Part shown: positions 17,707 to 27,764 of the stretch, piece after piece | Layout of the letters: each line of letters begins with the position of its first letter | Position numbering within the stretch: position 1 is the stretch's first letter | Source of the DNA: Symploca sp. SIO2C1 | GTDB taxonomy: Bacteria > Cyanobacteriota > Cyanobacteriia > Cyanobacteriales > Coleofasciculaceae | Direction of reading: 5' to 3' | Length of the DNA stretch: 43,334 nt | NCBI GenBank assembly: GCA_010692635.1 | Contig: JAAHGL010000047.1 | Span: forward strand, 1 to 43,334 | Translations under genes and position numbers: made by a program | Notes under the pieces: model-generated | The model's database searches: none | Told to the model about the DNA's origin: nothing | What the model saw: the letters and a program-made list of their open reading frames with translations, nothing else

Positions 17707-17796
17707 CCAGGTAAAGGGTTTGTTAATTGAGAATCGAAAATTATTAAAAACAACTTTCAATTCTCAATCTTCATACTGACAGAAAAAAAGAAAACT

Positions 17797-18156
17797 ATGG
17801 CGATAGATACTACAGCAGAAACTCAAGCGATCGCACGCTACATTCGCATGTCTCCGTTTAAGGTGAGGCGAGTACTCGATCAAATTAGGGGTCGTTCCTA
17901 TCGGGATGCCTTGATTATTCTAGAATTTATGCCTTATCGTGCCTGTGAACCAGTGCTAAAAGTATTGCGTTCTGCAGTAGCAAATGCGGAGCATAATGTT
18001 GGTCTTAATCCCGCTTCCTTGGTCATTACCAAAGCCTATGCTGACATGGGACCTAGTTTGAGGCGCTATCGACCAAGAGCTCAAGGTCGTGCGTATCAAA
18101 TTCGTAAACCGACGTGTCATATTACCGTGGCAGTTTCTCCGGAAGTCGATGAATAA
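17797..18156 (+). CDS. rplV: 50S ribosomal protein L22
   Basis: A 119-residue L22 whose extended hairpin ([19 protein letters not shown]) lines the exit tunnel. It follows rpsS after a 90-nt spacer that contains a TGAGAATCGAAAATT/TTTCAATTCTCA inverted pair. The start ATGGCGATAGATACT matches family length. A HIP1 octamer lies inside the coding region at 17827. Confidence 0.98.
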   Translation: MAIDTTAETQAIARYIRMSPFKVRRVLDQIRGRSYRDALIILEFMPYRACEPVLKVLRSAVANAEHNVGLNPASLVITKAYADMGPSLRRYRPRAQGRAYQIRKPTCHITVAVSPEVDE

Positions 18157-18239
18157 TTATGAGTTGTTGGCTATTAGTTATTGGTAATAAAAACTAATAA
18201 TTTTCTAACCAACAAAAAACAACAAACAAGGAAAGATTC
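18157..18239. repeat. Heptamer-type inverted spacer rplV-rpsC
   Basis: GTTGTTGG and ATTAGT in the left half are complemented by ACTAAT (18193-18198) and CCAAC further right, followed by an AACAAAC run before the rpsC ribosome site. Confidence 0.5.
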
Positions 18240-18965
18240 GTGGGACAGAAAATTCATCCAACTGGTTTCCGACTGGGTATCACCAAAGAACATCGCTCTC
18301 GCTGGTTTGCAGATAGTAAGCGCTACCCAGAATTACTACAAGAAGACCATAAAATACGACAATACGTCGATAAAAACCTTAATAACGCCGGCATTTCCGA
18401 TGTTCGTATCGAACGAAAAGCTGACCAAATCGATCTAGAAGTCCACACCGCTAGACCTGGTGTAGTCGTTGGTCGTGGAGGAAGCGGCATTGAAAAATTA
18501 CGTACCGAGCTTCAAGAATTACTAGGCAATAATCGTCAAATTCGCATCAACGTAGTTGAAGTAGCTCGAGTAGATGCAGACGCTGAGTTGATTGCTGAGT
18601 ATATTGTACAACAGCTAGAGCGACGAGTTTCTTTTAGACGAGTTGTTCGTCAGGCAATTCAACGGGCTCAACGTGCTGAAGTTCAAGGTATCAAAATTCA
18701 GGTTAGTGGTAGGTTAAATGGGGCAGAAATTGCTCGTACCGAATGGACTCGTGAAGGAAGAGTACCTTTACATACCCTTCGGGCGAATATTGACTACTCC
18801 TACCGTACGGCCAAAACTATCTACGGGATTCTCGGTGTCAAAGTCTGGATCTTCAAAGGAGAAATCATTCCTGGTCAAGAAGAACAACCGACTTCTAATC
18901 CCCCTCAACTTCGTCGCCGCCAACAAAGACGTCGCCAGCAATTTGAAGACCGCTCAAACGAATAG
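18240..18965 (+). CDS. rpsC: 30S ribosomal protein S3
   Basis: A 241-residue S3, part of the mRNA entry site. The KH domain carries [17 protein letters not shown], and the C-terminal half has [13 protein letters not shown] and [24 protein letters not shown]. The start is GTG ([12 protein letters not shown]). The tail after GEIIPGQ is longer than in many bacteria and is rich in Gln, Arg and Glu, so probably disordered. Confidence 0.98.
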   Translation: MGQKIHPTGFRLGITKEHRSRWFADSKRYPELLQEDHKIRQYVDKNLNNAGISDVRIERKADQIDLEVHTARPGVVVGRGGSGIEKLRTELQELLGNNRQIRINVVEVARVDADAELIAEYIVQQLERRVSFRRVVRQAIQRAQRAEVQGIKIQVSGRLNGAEIARTEWTREGRVPLHTLRANIDYSYRTAKTIYGILGVKVWIFKGEIIPGQEEQPTSNPPQLRRRQQRRRQQFEDRSNE

Positions 18966-19032
18966 TTATTAGTTGTTGGTTGTTAGTTATTATTCCCTAA
19001 ACAACAAACAACTTTCCAACAAACAACAAATC
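18966..19032. repeat. Heptamer-type inverted spacer rpsC-rplP
   Basis: TTAGTTGTTGGTTGTTAG on the left faces AACAACAAACAAC and CCAACAAACAAC on the right; the halves can pair into an imperfect hairpin that ends at the rplP start codon. Confidence 0.55.
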
Positions 19033-19446
19033 ATGTTAAGTCCTAAAAGAACAAAATTCCGCAAACAGCATCGCGGACGCATGAGAGGTACAGCTAGTCG
19101 TGGTAACGCCATAAACTTCGGTGAATTTGCCCTGCAAGCTACAGAACCCTCCTGGATTACTGCTCGCCAAATTGAAGCAGGTCGTCGTGCGATGACACGT
19201 TATGTCAAGCGGGGAGGGAAAATCTGGATTCGGGTTTTTCCTGATAAACCAGTTACCATGCGCCCAGCAGAAACCCGCATGGGTTCTGGAAAAGGCAACC
19301 CAGAATACTGGGTTGCAGTTGTCAAGCCCGGTCGCATTCTTTTTGAAATGGCTGGTGTTCCTGAAGCAACTGCCCGTGAGGCTATGCGTCTAGCTAGTAG
19401 CAAATTACCAATTAAAACGAAGTTCATTACCCGTGAAGGGGAATAG
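19033..19446 (+). CDS. rplP: 50S ribosomal protein L16
   Basis: A 137-residue L16, which helps position A-site t[22 protein letters not shown] opens the protein, and [23 protein letters not shown] with [19 protein letters not shown] are diagnostic. The ATG at 19033 is chosen because family members start there; an upstream start at 18973 would translate the repeat spacer. Confidence 0.98.
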   Translation: MLSPKRTKFRKQHRGRMRGTASRGNAINFGEFALQATEPSWITARQIEAGRRAMTRYVKRGGKIWIRVFPDKPVTMRPAETRMGSGKGNPEYWVAVVKPGRILFEMAGVPEATAREAMRLASSKLPIKTKFITREGE

Positions 19447-19455
19447 GTTTACATT

Positions 19456-19737
19456 ATGCCTCTACCCAAGATAGAAGAGGTCAGAAAATTAAATGATCAA
19501 GAACTGGCCGATGAAATTTTAACTGCTAAGCGTGAGCTCTTTGAGCTGCGTTTGCAACAGGCAACCCGACGGCTAGAAAAACCACATCAGTTTAAACACC
19601 TTCGGCATCGCATTGCTCAAATGTTGACTGTGGAACGGGAACGCCAACTCGCTACGGCTGAAACTTCAACTAACATGACAACAACGAATGAAACCCCACC
19701 AACACCAACTGAGGAAACAGAAAAGGAACAGGAGTAA
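19456..19737 (+). CDS. rpmC: 50S ribosomal protein L29, with long acidic tail
   Basis: Residues 1-65 form the usual two-helix L29 (LNDQELADEILTAKRELFELR, then RRLEKPHQFKHLRHRIAQ), located by the tunnel exit next to L23. The protein runs to 93 residues because of a Thr/Glu/Pro-rich tail of about 27 residues that is probably disordered. The frame is intact and the tail is not a frameshift artefact that I can see; rpsQ begins 6 nt later. Confidence 0.96.
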   Translation: MPLPKIEEVRKLNDQELADEILTAKRELFELRLQQATRRLEKPHQFKHLRHRIAQMLTVERERQLATAETSTNMTTTNETPPTPTEETEKEQE

Positions 19738-19743
19738 ACTTCA

Positions 19744-19995
19744 ATGGCAGTCAAAGAAAGAGTCGGTCTAGTCGTCAGCGACAAAATGGACAAAACCGTA
19801 GTAGTAGCAGTAGAAAATCGCTCTCCTCACCCTAAGTACGGCAAAATTGTCGTACGTACGAAGCGATATAAAGCTCACGATGAAGAAAATCAGTGCAACG
19901 AGGGTGATCGAGTCCGAATTAGAGAAAGCCGACCTCTTAGTCGTACTAAGCGCTGGACAGTTACCCAAATCATCGGCAAGGCTTCTGAGTCCTGA
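19744..19995 (+). CDS. rpsQ: 30S ribosomal protein S17
   Basis: An 83-residue S17, an early-binding OB-fold protein of the 30S body. [22 protein letters not shown] and [19 protein letters not shown] are signatures, and [21 protein letters not shown] closes the fold. It is tightly coupled to rpmC. Confidence 0.98.
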   Translation: MAVKERVGLVVSDKMDKTVVVAVENRSPHPKYGKIVVRTKRYKAHDEENQCNEGDRVRIRESRPLSRTKRWTVTQIIGKASES

Positions 19996-20156
19996 GCCGT
20001 AGTCAGTGGTCAGTAGGTAGATGCTCCCTTAGCTCAGCAACAGACAAATTATCTTACGTGCAAAACTAAACCAAACCTTACCTAAACAGCGACTACCAAA
20101 CAAACAACTGACAATAGACAACTGACTACTGACACCTAAAAAGGAGATCTACAAGC
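19996..20156. repeat. 161-nt spacer with inverted GTCAGTGGTCA / TGACTACTGAC arms
   Basis: The arms at 20002-20012 and 20123-20133 match with one mismatch. Between them lie CTACC/AAACAAAC words. It is the longest gap in the spc section and ends just before AAGGAGATCT, the rplN ribosome site. No gene is seen. Confidence 0.5.
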
Positions 20157-20525
20157 ATGATTCAACAGCAGAGTTACCTAAATGTCGCTGATAACAGCGG
20201 AGCCCGTAAATTAATGTGTATTCGAGTCGTGGGTGCTGGTAACAGGCGCTACGGCGCAATTGGTGATGTCATCATTGGCGTAGTTAAAGATGCCATTCCG
20301 AATATGGCAGTAAAAAAGTCAGATGTGGTTAGAGCTGTAATTGTCCGTACCCGCAAGGGACTACGCCGGGAAAGCGGTATGAGTATTCGCTTCGATGACA
20401 ACGCTGCTGTGCTCATCAACCCAGATGGTAACCCTAGAGGAACTCGTGTTTTCGGACCAGTAGCGCGGGAACTACGAGAAAAAAACTTTACCAAAATTGT
20501 TTCCTTGGCTCCAGAGGTACTATGA
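20157..20525 (+). CDS. rplN: 50S ribosomal protein L14
   Basis: A 122-residue L14 at the subunit interface. [24 protein letters not shown] and [15 protein letters not shown] are typical, as is [14 protein letters not shown] near the end. The stop overlaps the rplX start (ATGA), implying translational coupling. Confidence 0.98.
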   Translation: MIQQQSYLNVADNSGARKLMCIRVVGAGNRRYGAIGDVIIGVVKDAIPNMAVKKSDVVRAVIVRTRKGLRRESGMSIRFDDNAAVLINPDGNPRGTRVFGPVARELREKNFTKIVSLAPEVL

Positions 20526-20884
20526 TTACACCGAAAACTAATAAGGCGAATAAACCTACTAAGCGCCACAAAATGCATGTCAAAAAAGGTGATACTGTTC
20601 AGGTAATTAGTGGCAGAGACAAAGGTAAAGTTGGAGAAATATTGCGGACTTTACCAACTCTTAGCAAGGTAGTTATCAAAGGGGTAAACGTCAAAACTAA
20701 ACACGTTAAACCTCAGCAAGAAGGGGAATCTGGTCAAATTATCACCTTTGAGGGACCAGTACATAGTTCCAACGTCATGCTTTACTCTAATAAACAAAAA
20801 GTTGCCAGCCGAATCTCTTACACTTTTAACGAAGATGGGCGTAAAGTACGAATGCTCAAAAAAACTGGTGAAATTATTGATTAG
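20522..20884 (+). CDS. rplX: 50S ribosomal protein L24
   Basis: This L24 initiates 50S assembly. The KOW motif [21 protein letters not shown] starts near residue 20. The N-terminal 18 residues (Thr/Asn/Lys-rich) are longer than in many L24 proteins; an internal ATG at residue 18 (MHVKKGD) is a possible alternative, but the ATGA overlap with rplN favours the longer form of 120 residues. Confidence 0.95.
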   Translation: MITPKTNKANKPTKRHKMHVKKGDTVQVISGRDKGKVGEILRTLPTLSKVVIKGVNVKTKHVKPQQEGESGQIITFEGPVHSSNVMLYSNKQKVASRISYTFNEDGRKVRMLKKTGEIID

Positions 20885-20985
20885 TGAGTAATAGATAATT
20901 ATTAATGGTTAGCTTAGTTAGTCATTTTAGCTACTAGCCACTAGCAATTCCCTGACCAAGCCCAGGGAGTAACAGGACAACAACC

Positions 20986-21531
20986 ATGACAGAACAACTA
21001 AAAAGTCTCTACCAAGAAAAGATCGTACCAAAACTCAAAGAACAGTTTGGTTATCAAAATATTCATCAAGTTCCTCGGTTAGTAAAAATTACCGTCAATC
21101 GAGGATTAGGAGAGGCGTCTCAAAATGCCAAGGCGTTAGAATCGTCTTTGAGTGAGATTGCAATCATTACTGGTCAAAAACCAGTGGTAACGCGAGCGAA
21201 AAAGGCAATTGCCGGTTTTAAAATCCGCCAAGGGATGCCAGTTGGTGTCATGGTTACCTTACGCTCTGAGCGTATGTACTCGTTTCTCAACAGATTAATT
21301 CACTTATCACTACCGAGAATTAGAGACTTCCGTGGCATTAGTCCCCGGAGCTTCGATGGTCGCGGTAACTATAATCTTGGCATTCGCGAACAACTAATTT
21401 TTCCTGAAGTAGATTACGACAGTATTGATCAAATTCGTGGCATGGATATTGCAATCATCACAACTGCAAACACTGACGAAGAGGGTCGCGCCTTGCTCAA
21501 AGAAATGGGAATGCCTTTCCGCGAAAACTAA
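20986..21531 (+). CDS. rplE: 50S ribosomal protein L5
   Basis: A 181-residue 5S rRNA-binding L5. Signatures include [40 protein letters not shown] and [20 protein letters not shown]. It follows rplX after a 101-nt spacer with further heptamer-like words. The start is ATG ([12 protein letters not shown]). Confidence 0.98.
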   Translation: MTEQLKSLYQEKIVPKLKEQFGYQNIHQVPRLVKITVNRGLGEASQNAKALESSLSEIAIITGQKPVVTRAKKAIAGFKIRQGMPVGVMVTLRSERMYSFLNRLIHLSLPRIRDFRGISPRSFDGRGNYNLGIREQLIFPEVDYDSIDQIRGMDIAIITTANTDEEGRALLKEMGMPFREN

Positions 21532-21555
21532 ACCTGTAAGTAGAGGAAGGAACTA

Positions 21556-21957
21556 ATGGCGGCAAACGATACAATTTCAGATATGCTGACTCGCATTCGG
21601 AATGCGGGCTTGGTCCGGCACCAAACTACAAATGTACCGGCAACAAAAATGACCCGCTCTATTGCTAGAGTTCTCCAAGAAGAAGGCTTTATTGCCGATT
21701 TTGAAGAATCCGGCGAAGGAGTCAAAAAATTCTTGGTTATTTCTTTAAAATACAAAGGCAAAAACCGACAGCCAATTATTAAAGTAATGAAGCGGGTTAG
21801 TAAACCTGGGTTGCGAGTTTATTCCAACCGTAAGGAATTACCAAGAGTACTCGGTGGCATCGGTATTGCGATTATCTCCACTTCCAAGGGGATTATGACT
21901 GACCGGGAAGCACGGCGTCAGGGAGTTGGAGGCGAAGTCCTATGCTACGTCTGGTAA
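21556..21957 (+). CDS. rpsH: 30S ribosomal protein S8
   Basis: A 133-residue S8, which binds the central domain of 16S r[19 protein letters not shown] starts the fold, and [31 protein letters not shown] is the usual C-terminus. As in many cyanobacteria, no rpsN lies between rplE and rpsH. AGAGGAAGGAAC supplies the ribosome site. Confidence 0.98.
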   Translation: MAANDTISDMLTRIRNAGLVRHQTTNVPATKMTRSIARVLQEEGFIADFEESGEGVKKFLVISLKYKGKNRQPIIKVMKRVSKPGLRVYSNRKELPRVLGGIGIAIISTSKGIMTDREARRQGVGGEVLCYVW

Positions 21958-22042
21958 AGAACTTGAAGATTATTAGCTTTAAGGGCAGCTATACCCTGTT
22001 TTTAACCTTTCCAACTTTCCAACAAATAACGAGGATGAAGTC

Positions 22043-22582
22043 ATGTCGCGTATTGGCAAACGCCCTATAGAGGTTCCTAATAAAGTAACGGTGAAGATTG
22101 ATGGTCAACATGTTACCGTTAAGGGTCCCAAAGGAGAACTTGACTGGGTTGTGCCAGAGCAGGTAACAGTTGAGCAAGAAGGTGAGATGATTAAGGTGCT
22201 ACGTCGGGATGAATCTAGAAAATCTCGTGAGCGTCATGGTCTATCTCGAACTTTAGTCGCCAATATGATTGAGGGGGTATCTAAGGGATTTCAAAAGCGC
22301 CTGGAAATTCAGGGTGTTGGTTATAGAGCTCAGGTTCAAGGTAAAAACCTAATTTTAAATGTTGGTTATAGCCAGCCGGTTGAAATTATTCCTCCGGAGG
22401 GTATACAAATAGCAGTCGAAAGCCAAACCAACGTCATTGTTAGTGGAACCAATAAAGAAGTAGTGGGCAATACAGCAGCCAAAATTCGTGCTGTTCGTCC
22501 ACCAGAACCCTATAAGGGGAAAGGCATTCGTTATGCCGGTGAAATGGTCAGACGTAAAGCAGGTAAAGCAGGTAAGAAGTAA
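22043..22582 (+). CDS. rplF: 50S ribosomal protein L6
   Basis: A 179-residue L6 with two related domains, near the sarcin-ricin loop. [22 protein letters not shown] and the ending [14 protein letters not shown] with a basic tail are diagnostic. The downstream rplR starts 2 nt after its stop. Confidence 0.98.
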   Translation: MSRIGKRPIEVPNKVTVKIDGQHVTVKGPKGELDWVVPEQVTVEQEGEMIKVLRRDESRKSRERHGLSRTLVANMIEGVSKGFQKRLEIQGVGYRAQVQGKNLILNVGYSQPVEIIPPEGIQIAVESQTNVIVSGTNKEVVGNTAAKIRAVRPPEPYKGKGIRYAGEMVRRKAGKAGKK

Positions 22583-22584
22583 AA

Positions 22585-22947
22585 ATGAAGCTTACTCGTA
22601 AACAATCAGTTCGACGCAGGCATCGACGGGTACGCCGGAAAGTAAATGGTACGGCTGAACGCCCCAGGCTGTCTGTCTTTCGTTCCAATCAGCACATTTA
22701 TGCTCAGGTGATTGATGATAATCTGCAACATACGTTAGCAGCTGCTTCCACCTTAGAACCAACCCTGAACTCAGAATTGAAATCAGGGGCAACTTGTGAA
22801 GCTTCAGCTGAAGTGGGCAAATTGATTGCCAAGCGGGCACAAGAAAAAGGTATTTCCAAAGTGGTATTTGATCGAGGGGGAAACCTCTATCATGGTCGTG
22901 TTCAAGCATTGGCCGAAGCCGTCCGTGAAGCGGGGATAGACTTCTGA
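22585..22947 (+). CDS. rplR: 50S ribosomal protein L18
   Basis: A 120-residue L18 that binds 5S rRNA together with L5. [20 protein letters not shown] and [27 protein letters not shown] are typical. The first 25 residues are highly basic. Close spacing to rplF suggests translational coupling. Confidence 0.98.
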   Translation: MKLTRKQSVRRRHRRVRRKVNGTAERPRLSVFRSNQHIYAQVIDDNLQHTLAAASTLEPTLNSELKSGATCEASAEVGKLIAKRAQEKGISKVVFDRGGNLYHGRVQALAEAVREAGIDF

Positions 22948-22976
22948 TTTTTAGATAATGAGAAACTTACAAAACC

Positions 22977-23504
22977 ATGGCAAAGTCAAATCGTAGAAAA
23001 AGTAACCGTGCTAAGGAAAAAGAAACTACTTGGCAAGAACGAGTTGTGCAAATCCGTCGCGTCAGCAAAGTAGTTAAAGGAGGAAAAAAATTAAGCTTCC
23101 GCGCGATCGTTATTGTTGGTAATGAGCGCGGTCAAGTTGGCGTTGGTGTTGGTAAAGCTAGTGATGTGATTGGTGCTGTTCGTAAGGGAGTAGCCGACGG
23201 TAAAAAGCAACTGATTGATGTGCCTTTAACTAAATCAAATTCCATTCCTCATCCAGCTAAAGGAGCTGCTGTTGGTGCCAAGGTCATGATACGACCTGCT
23301 GCTCCAGGAACTGGTGTTATTGCCGGTGGTGCTGTGCGCACAGTTCTCGAATTAGCAGGAGTTCGCAATATTTTAGCTAAGCAGCTAGGTTCTAATAACC
23401 CCCTCAATAATGCTAGAGCTGCAGTAAATGCCCTTGACTCTCTGCGCACATTTTCGGAAGTTGCTAAAGAAAGAGGTGTGCCTATTGAGAACCTCTATGC
23501 ATAA
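22977..23504 (+). CDS. rpsE: 30S ribosomal protein S5
   Basis: A 175-residue S5, important for decoding accuracy. [19 protein letters not shown] and the double-stranded-RNA-binding domain [24 protein letters not shown] are characteristic, as is [19 protein letters not shown]. As usual in cyanobacteria, rpmD does not follow. Confidence 0.98.
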   Translation: MAKSNRRKSNRAKEKETTWQERVVQIRRVSKVVKGGKKLSFRAIVIVGNERGQVGVGVGKASDVIGAVRKGVADGKKQLIDVPLTKSNSIPHPAKGAAVGAKVMIRPAAPGTGVIAGGAVRTVLELAGVRNILAKQLGSNNPLNNARAAVNALDSLRTFSEVAKERGVPIENLYA

Positions 23505-23595
23505 ACTATTCATTTGTTATTTGTCCGGTTGTATTTATTTTTTTCCTTTACCAGCAACTAACAACTAACAACTAACAACCAACAAATATAAGATT
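23505..23595. repeat. Spacer rpsE-rplO with AACTAAC heptamer run
   Basis: The right half is a run of CAACTAA/CAACCAA words (about 23557-23585) just before the rplO start; GTTATTTG and GGTTGTA words lie at the left, in the opposite sense. Confidence 0.55.
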
Positions 23596-24045
23596 ATGAG
23601 AATCAATGATGTAGTACCCCAAAAAGGCTCTAGGAAGCGCAGGCGTCGCGTCGGTCGTGGTATCTCTGCTGGTCAAGGTGCCAGCTGTGGTTTTGGGATG
23701 CGGGGTCAGAAATCACGCTCAGGTCGGGGTACTAGACCGGGTTTTGAAGGTGGTCAGATGCCATTGTATAGGCGTGTTCCCAAATTAAAGCATTTTACCG
23801 TTATCAATCCGAAACATTACACTACGATCAATGTAGGTAAGTTAGCATCACTCCCGGATAATACAGAAGTAACTTTGGCATCATTAATGAATGCTGGTTT
23901 GTTAACTACTAATGATGGACCTTTAAAAATTCTTGGTGACGGGGAGCTAACTGTGCCACTAACAGTCAAAGCCGCTGCCTTCACGGCTGGTGCGCGCAAC
24001 AAAATTGAGGCTGCTGGTGGTAGTTGTGAAATTATAGAGGCATAA
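23596..24045 (+). CDS. rplO: 50S ribosomal protein L15
   Basis: A 149-residue L15, a late 50S assembly protein. The Gly/Arg-rich start ([32 protein letters not shown]) and [15 protein letters not shown] are diagnostic. secY follows after 65 nt with GAGGGAG as its ribosome site. Confidence 0.98.
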   Translation: MRINDVVPQKGSRKRRRRVGRGISAGQGASCGFGMRGQKSRSGRGTRPGFEGGQMPLYRRVPKLKHFTVINPKHYTTINVGKLASLPDNTEVTLASLMNAGLLTTNDGPLKILGDGELTVPLTVKAAAFTAGARNKIEAAGGSCEIIEA

Positions 24046-24110
24046 ATCTATAGCCTGGTATTTTTTGATGAAGCTCACATTACCACCTTATCCTTTAGAG
24101 GGAGCCTTTT

Positions 24111-25454
24111 ATGGTTGTCAATAGAGATAAAAACCCAACTGCTCAAGAAACATTTATGCAGATGGCACAAGCTGCTGGCCTAAGGGGTCGGCTACTTGTG
24201 ACTATTGGTCTGTTGATTTTAGCTCGTCTTGGGGTCTTTATACCTGTACCAGGAATCGACCGGGATTCATTTGCCCAAGCTATCCAAAATAGTCCAGTTA
24301 TTGGATTTTTGGATATTTTCACGGGTGGTGGGCTTTCTGCAGTAGGTATTTTTGCCCTAGGCATTATTCCTTACATTAATGCTTCCATTATTATGCAACT
24401 GCTCACTGCGGCAATCCCTGCTTTGGAAAACTTGCAGAAAAATGAAGGAGAAGCCGGACGCAGAAAAATATCTCAAATTACTCGATATGTAGCAGCAGGC
24501 TGGTCAGTGGTTCAAAGTTTGGGGATTACCATTGGGTTGCTCCGACCTTATGCCATCAATTATGGTCTAATATTTGTTGCTGAAACAACCCTAGCCCTGA
24601 CTGCTGGTTCTCTGTTTGTCATGTGGCTTTCTGAGCTAATCACTGAGCGAGGAATTGGTAACGGTGCGTCCCTCTTGATTTTCATTAATATTGTGGCAAT
24701 TCTGCCCAAAACTTTGGGTGATACCATCGAATTTGCTCAGGCAGGTGGTCAAGAAAACGTAGGTAAGGTAATTATCCTACTCCTAGTTTTCCTGGTTATG
24801 ATCGTCGGGATTGTATTTGTGCAGGAAGGAACCCGCCGAATTCCGATTATTTCTGCAAGACGCCAAGTGGGTAAGCGCCTCTATCGGGAGCGAACCAATT
24901 ACTTACCACTACGGCTAAATCAAGGAGGTGTGATGCCAATTATCTTTGCCTCAGCTGTCTTGATTCTGCCCGGTTCTTTGGCTGGAGTAGCTAGTAATGC
25001 AGGCACCGAGGGATTTTTAGGCACCGTTAGCCAAGTTCTTACTCAAGTGGCCACTTATTTGCGTCCAAATGGACCAACTCCGTGGCTATATGTGTTGGTA
25101 TATTTAGTTTTGATTGTGTTTTTCAGTTACTTCTACGCTTCGTTGATAGTTAATCCAGTAGATATGTCGCAAAACCTGAAAAAAATGGGAGCGAGCATTC
25201 CTGGGATTCGTCCAGGACGAGCAACCAGTGAATATGTAGAAAAGGTATTAAATAGATTGACATTTTTGGGCGCAATTTTCCTGGGATTGGTAGCAGTGGT
25301 ACCAACCGCGGTAGAAAGTGCTACCGGCGTCACAACATTTCAGGGATTGGGAGCTACCTCTTTGTTGATTTTGGTTGGTGTGGCAATTGACACAGCTAAG
25401 CAAATTCAAACCTATGTAATTTCCCAACGCTATGAAGGCATGGTCAAGCAGTAG
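24111..25454 (+). CDS. secY: Sec translocon subunit SecY
   Basis: This 447-residue protein has ten hydrophobic segments and forms the protein-conducting channel in plasma and thylakoid membranes. Landmarks are LARLGVFIPVPGID, the plug region FTGGGLSAVGIFALGIIPYINASII, ITERGIGNGASLLIF and QEGTRRIPI. The cytosolic C-terminal loops (RPGRATSEYVEKVLNRLTFLG) that contact SecA and the ribosome are intact. Its place after rplO is conserved across bacteria. Confidence 0.98.
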   Translation: MVVNRDKNPTAQETFMQMAQAAGLRGRLLVTIGLLILARLGVFIPVPGIDRDSFAQAIQNSPVIGFLDIFTGGGLSAVGIFALGIIPYINASIIMQLLTAAIPALENLQKNEGEAGRRKISQITRYVAAGWSVVQSLGITIGLLRPYAINYGLIFVAETTLALTAGSLFVMWLSELITERGIGNGASLLIFINIVAILPKTLGDTIEFAQAGGQENVGKVIILLLVFLVMIVGIVFVQEGTRRIPIISARRQVGKRLYRERTNYLPLRLNQGGVMPIIFASAVLILPGSLAGVASNAGTEGFLGTVSQVLTQVATYLRPNGPTPWLYVLVYLVLIVFFSYFYASLIVNPVDMSQNLKKMGASIPGIRPGRATSEYVEKVLNRLTFLGAIFLGLVAVVPTAVESATGVTTFQGLGATSLLILVGVAIDTAKQIQTYVISQRYEGMVKQ

Positions 25455-25545
25455 AGAGAGTTATTAGGTTGTTGGTTGTTAGTCCTTTGTTAAAAATGCT
25501 CAACAAGCAATAACCAATAACCAATAACCAATAACCAATATTATT
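25455..25545. repeat. Spacer secY-adk with AATAACC heptamer array
   Basis: The right half (about 25509-25540) contains four to five head-to-tail copies of the heptamer AATAACC; GTTGTTGGTTGTTAG at the left is approximately complementary. The adk start codon lies immediately after the array, which has no clear ribosome site. Confidence 0.6.
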
Positions 25546-26112
25546 ATGGCAAGGTTAATTTTTTTAGGTCCTCCGGGTGCTGGTAAAGGTACTCAAGCGA
25601 AACTTTTAGCAGAGTTATTGCAAGTTCCTCATATTTCTACAGGTGACATCCTCCGAAGTGCGATCACTGCTAAGACACCACTCGGTGAAAAAGCGAAGTC
25701 ATACATGGATGCTGGAGATTTGGTTCCTGATAGTTTAATTCTAGACATGATCCGCGATCGCTTAAACCAGTCGGATGCTCACAAAGGTTGGATTTTAGAT
25801 GGTTTTCCCCGTAATGTTAGCCAAGCATCTTTCTTAGATGAGCTCCTGCAAGAACTGAATCAAACTTGTGATTACGCCATCAATCTGGAAGTTCCAGATG
25901 AAGTGTTAATGAGTAGACTATTGGAACGAGCCCAGAAAGAAGGAAGAGCAGATGATAATGAAGATACTATTCGGAGGCGTCTGGAAGTGTATCGCAGTGA
26001 AACAGCACCAGTAATTGGTTTTTATCGCGATCATTCGGTTTTAACTGTCATCAATGGTGATCAACCAGTCCAATCGGTTACAGAGTACCTCAAACAGCTT
26101 GTGTGTTCCTAA
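25546..26112 (+). CDS. adk: Adenylate kinase
   Basis: A 188-residue enzyme for ATP + AMP = 2 ADP. The P-loop [10 protein letters not shown] (8-17), the AMP site STGDILR, DGFPRN and the short LID ([19 protein letters not shown]) are intact. It is the short-LID form without a zinc site, as expected for cyanobacteria. The position between secY and infA is conserved. The start codon lies directly behind the repeat array. Confidence 0.98.
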   Translation: MARLIFLGPPGAGKGTQAKLLAELLQVPHISTGDILRSAITAKTPLGEKAKSYMDAGDLVPDSLILDMIRDRLNQSDAHKGWILDGFPRNVSQASFLDELLQELNQTCDYAINLEVPDEVLMSRLLERAQKEGRADDNEDTIRRRLEVYRSETAPVIGFYRDHSVLTVINGDQPVQSVTEYLKQLVCS

Positions 26113-26306
26113 AATATCTCTAGGAATAGAATAATACTTAATTCATGTAAATAAATTGCTTTGAAGCCAATCTACTAAAGAGACCATCTCAACTGTTTTG
26201 AGGTAGCAATTTGATAAAATATATTAAGGATCCCTGGATAAACACTCATTAAGTTTGGAGTCAATGGGGGTGATTAACAACATTAGATTATTGAGGATTG
26301 AACACA

Positions 26307-26531
26307 TTGGCTAAACAAGACTTAATTGAAATAGAAGGTACGGTGACTGAATCTCTACCTAATGCCATGTTTCGCGTTGATTTGGACAATGAGCTCAATG
26401 TTCTGGCTCATATATCGGGAAAAATTCGCCGGAATTACATCAAAATCCTGCCTGGTGATCGCGTCAAGGTAGAAGTAAGCCCCTACGATCTATCGAGAGG
26501 AAGAATTACTTACCGACTTCGGAAGAAATAA
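26307..26531 (+). CDS. infA: Translation initiation factor IF-1, TTG start
   Basis: IF-1 occupies the 30S A site during initiation. The 74-residue protein reads (L)[25 protein letters not shown], with the OB fold and [10 protein letters not shown] at the end. The family start MAKQD corresponds to a TTG at 26307, with TGAGG about 10 nt upstream; there is no in-frame ATG nearby, and a second TTG at 26298 is less likely. Using TTG for an initiation factor could keep its level sensitive to initiation fidelity, but that is inference. A 194-nt gap after adk suggests a possible separate promoter. Confidence 0.95.
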   Translation: MAKQDLIEIEGTVTESLPNAMFRVDLDNELNVLAHISGKIRRNYIKILPGDRVKVEVSPYDLSRGRITYRLRKK

Positions 26532-26632
26532 AACTTAGAAAAAGCTGGTCTTCATTCAATGATTTAATAACTGATTGACAAAAAGCCTAGTAAATGATAT
26601 GATTGTAAGCTTGCAGTGTGTCAAAATCAAGC

Positions 26633-26746
26633 ATGAAAGTTAGAGCATCTGTACGTAAAATGTGCGAAAAATGTCGCATTATTCGACGTCATGGTCGAGT
26701 TATGGTGATTTGTTCCAATCCCAAGCATAAGCAGCGTCAAGGGTAG
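26633..26746 (+). CDS. rpmJ: 50S ribosomal protein L36
   Basis: A complete 37-residue L36: [19 protein letters not shown] through [11 protein letters not shown]. The zinc-binding set is Cys11, Cys14, Cys27 and His32, so this is the zinc-containing (C+) form. It is typically located between infA and rpsM. A TTGCAG...TGATAT-like pair lies upstream but is weak. Confidence 0.97.
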   Translation: MKVRASVRKMCEKCRIIRRHGRVMVICSNPKHKQRQG

Positions 26747-26805
26747 TCTAAAGACTATCAATAAATTTAGTTGTAGCACAAAACCAAACAAGAGGGGAAA
26801 AAAAA

Positions 26806-27192
26806 GTGGCACGGATTGCTGGTGTAGACCTTCCTCGTGACAAACGAGTAGAAATAGGTCTTACCTACATCTACGGAATCGGTCTGTCGCGGTCTCAAAA
26901 CATTTTGACCCAGACAGGAGTCAATCCAGATACTAGGGTGAAGGATTTGAGTGATTCCGAGGTAGCAGCTCTCAGAGCTGCTGTAGAGAAAAGCGACTAT
27001 CAAGTTGAAGGAGACCTCAGGCGCTGGGAGTCAATGAACATAAAGCGCCTTGTTGATATAGGAACTTATCGTGGGCGTCGTCATAGGCAAGGATTGCCAG
27101 TGCGGGGACAGAGAACTCGCACCAATGGACGTACCCGTCGAGGGCGTCGTATTACTATTGCAGGCAAGAAAAAGCCAGCTGCTAAAAAGTAA
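26806..27192 (+). CDS. rpsM: 30S ribosomal protein S13
   Basis: A 128-residue S13 in the 30S head, contacting tRNA and the 50[26 protein letters not shown] and [25 protein letters not shown] are diagnostic, followed by the usual Lys-rich end. The start is GTG, preceded by AGAGGGGA. Confidence 0.98.
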   Translation: MARIAGVDLPRDKRVEIGLTYIYGIGLSRSQNILTQTGVNPDTRVKDLSDSEVAALRAAVEKSDYQVEGDLRRWESMNIKRLVDIGTYRGRRHRQGLPVRGQRTRTNGRTRRGRRITIAGKKKPAAKK

Positions 27193-27240
27193 ATAGTCTA
27201 TTGAGTTAAGCAATTACCAACACAATAAAGCTAGAGCAAC

Positions 27241-27633
27241 ATGGCGCGACCAACTAAAAAAACTGGTACAAAAAAGCAGAAACGCAACGTACCCAATGGA
27301 GTAGCTTACATCCAATCCACTTTTAACAATACTATCGTCACCATTACAGATCCTAGAGGTGATGTGGTTTCCTGGGCTTCAGCAGGCTCAAGTGGCTTTA
27401 AGGGAGCCAAAAAAGGTACTCCCTTTGCGGCTCAAACAGCGGCTGACGGTGCAGCACGTAGAGCGATGGATCAGGGAATGCGCCAGATTGAAGTGATGGT
27501 TAGTGGCCCTGGTGCTGGTAGAGAAACTGCGATTCGTGCTATTCAAGCAGCAGGGCTAGAAATCACCATGATTCGAGATGTTACGCCAATTCCCCATAAC
27601 GGCTGTCGTCCACCCAAGCGGCGTCGGGTTTAA
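27241..27633 (+). CDS. rpsK: 30S ribosomal protein S11
   Basis: A 130-residue S11 lining the platform and E site. HipO-like matches are absent; the S11 pattern [37 protein letters not shown] and [17 protein letters not shown] is clear. It is followed closely by rpoA, as in other alpha operons, with no rpsD between them. Confidence 0.97.
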   Translation: MARPTKKTGTKKQKRNVPNGVAYIQSTFNNTIVTITDPRGDVVSWASAGSSGFKGAKKGTPFAAQTAADGAARRAMDQGMRQIEVMVSGPGAGRETAIRAIQAAGLEITMIRDVTPIPHNGCRPPKRRRV

Positions 27634-27764
27634 TCAAGTATTTGTTCGTAGAGGCAGGTTATATCAGGCCCAAAGCCAACCTAACACAAACAAATGAGCA
27701 GAAACGACTGCAGCAAACAACCTGTAACCCATCTTTGGGGATTATGAGTAAGGGAGGTCACTCA

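Noticed and set aside
25509-25540. CRISPR array
   Set aside because: The units are 7 nt long and directly adjacent, with no unique spacers; it is a short tandem repeat. The same holds for the arrays at 35536-35616 and 43180-43207.
27642-27764. 41-residue N-terminal extension of RpoA
   Set aside because: The extension has no family similarity, and a GTG with a good ribosome site starts the standard protein.
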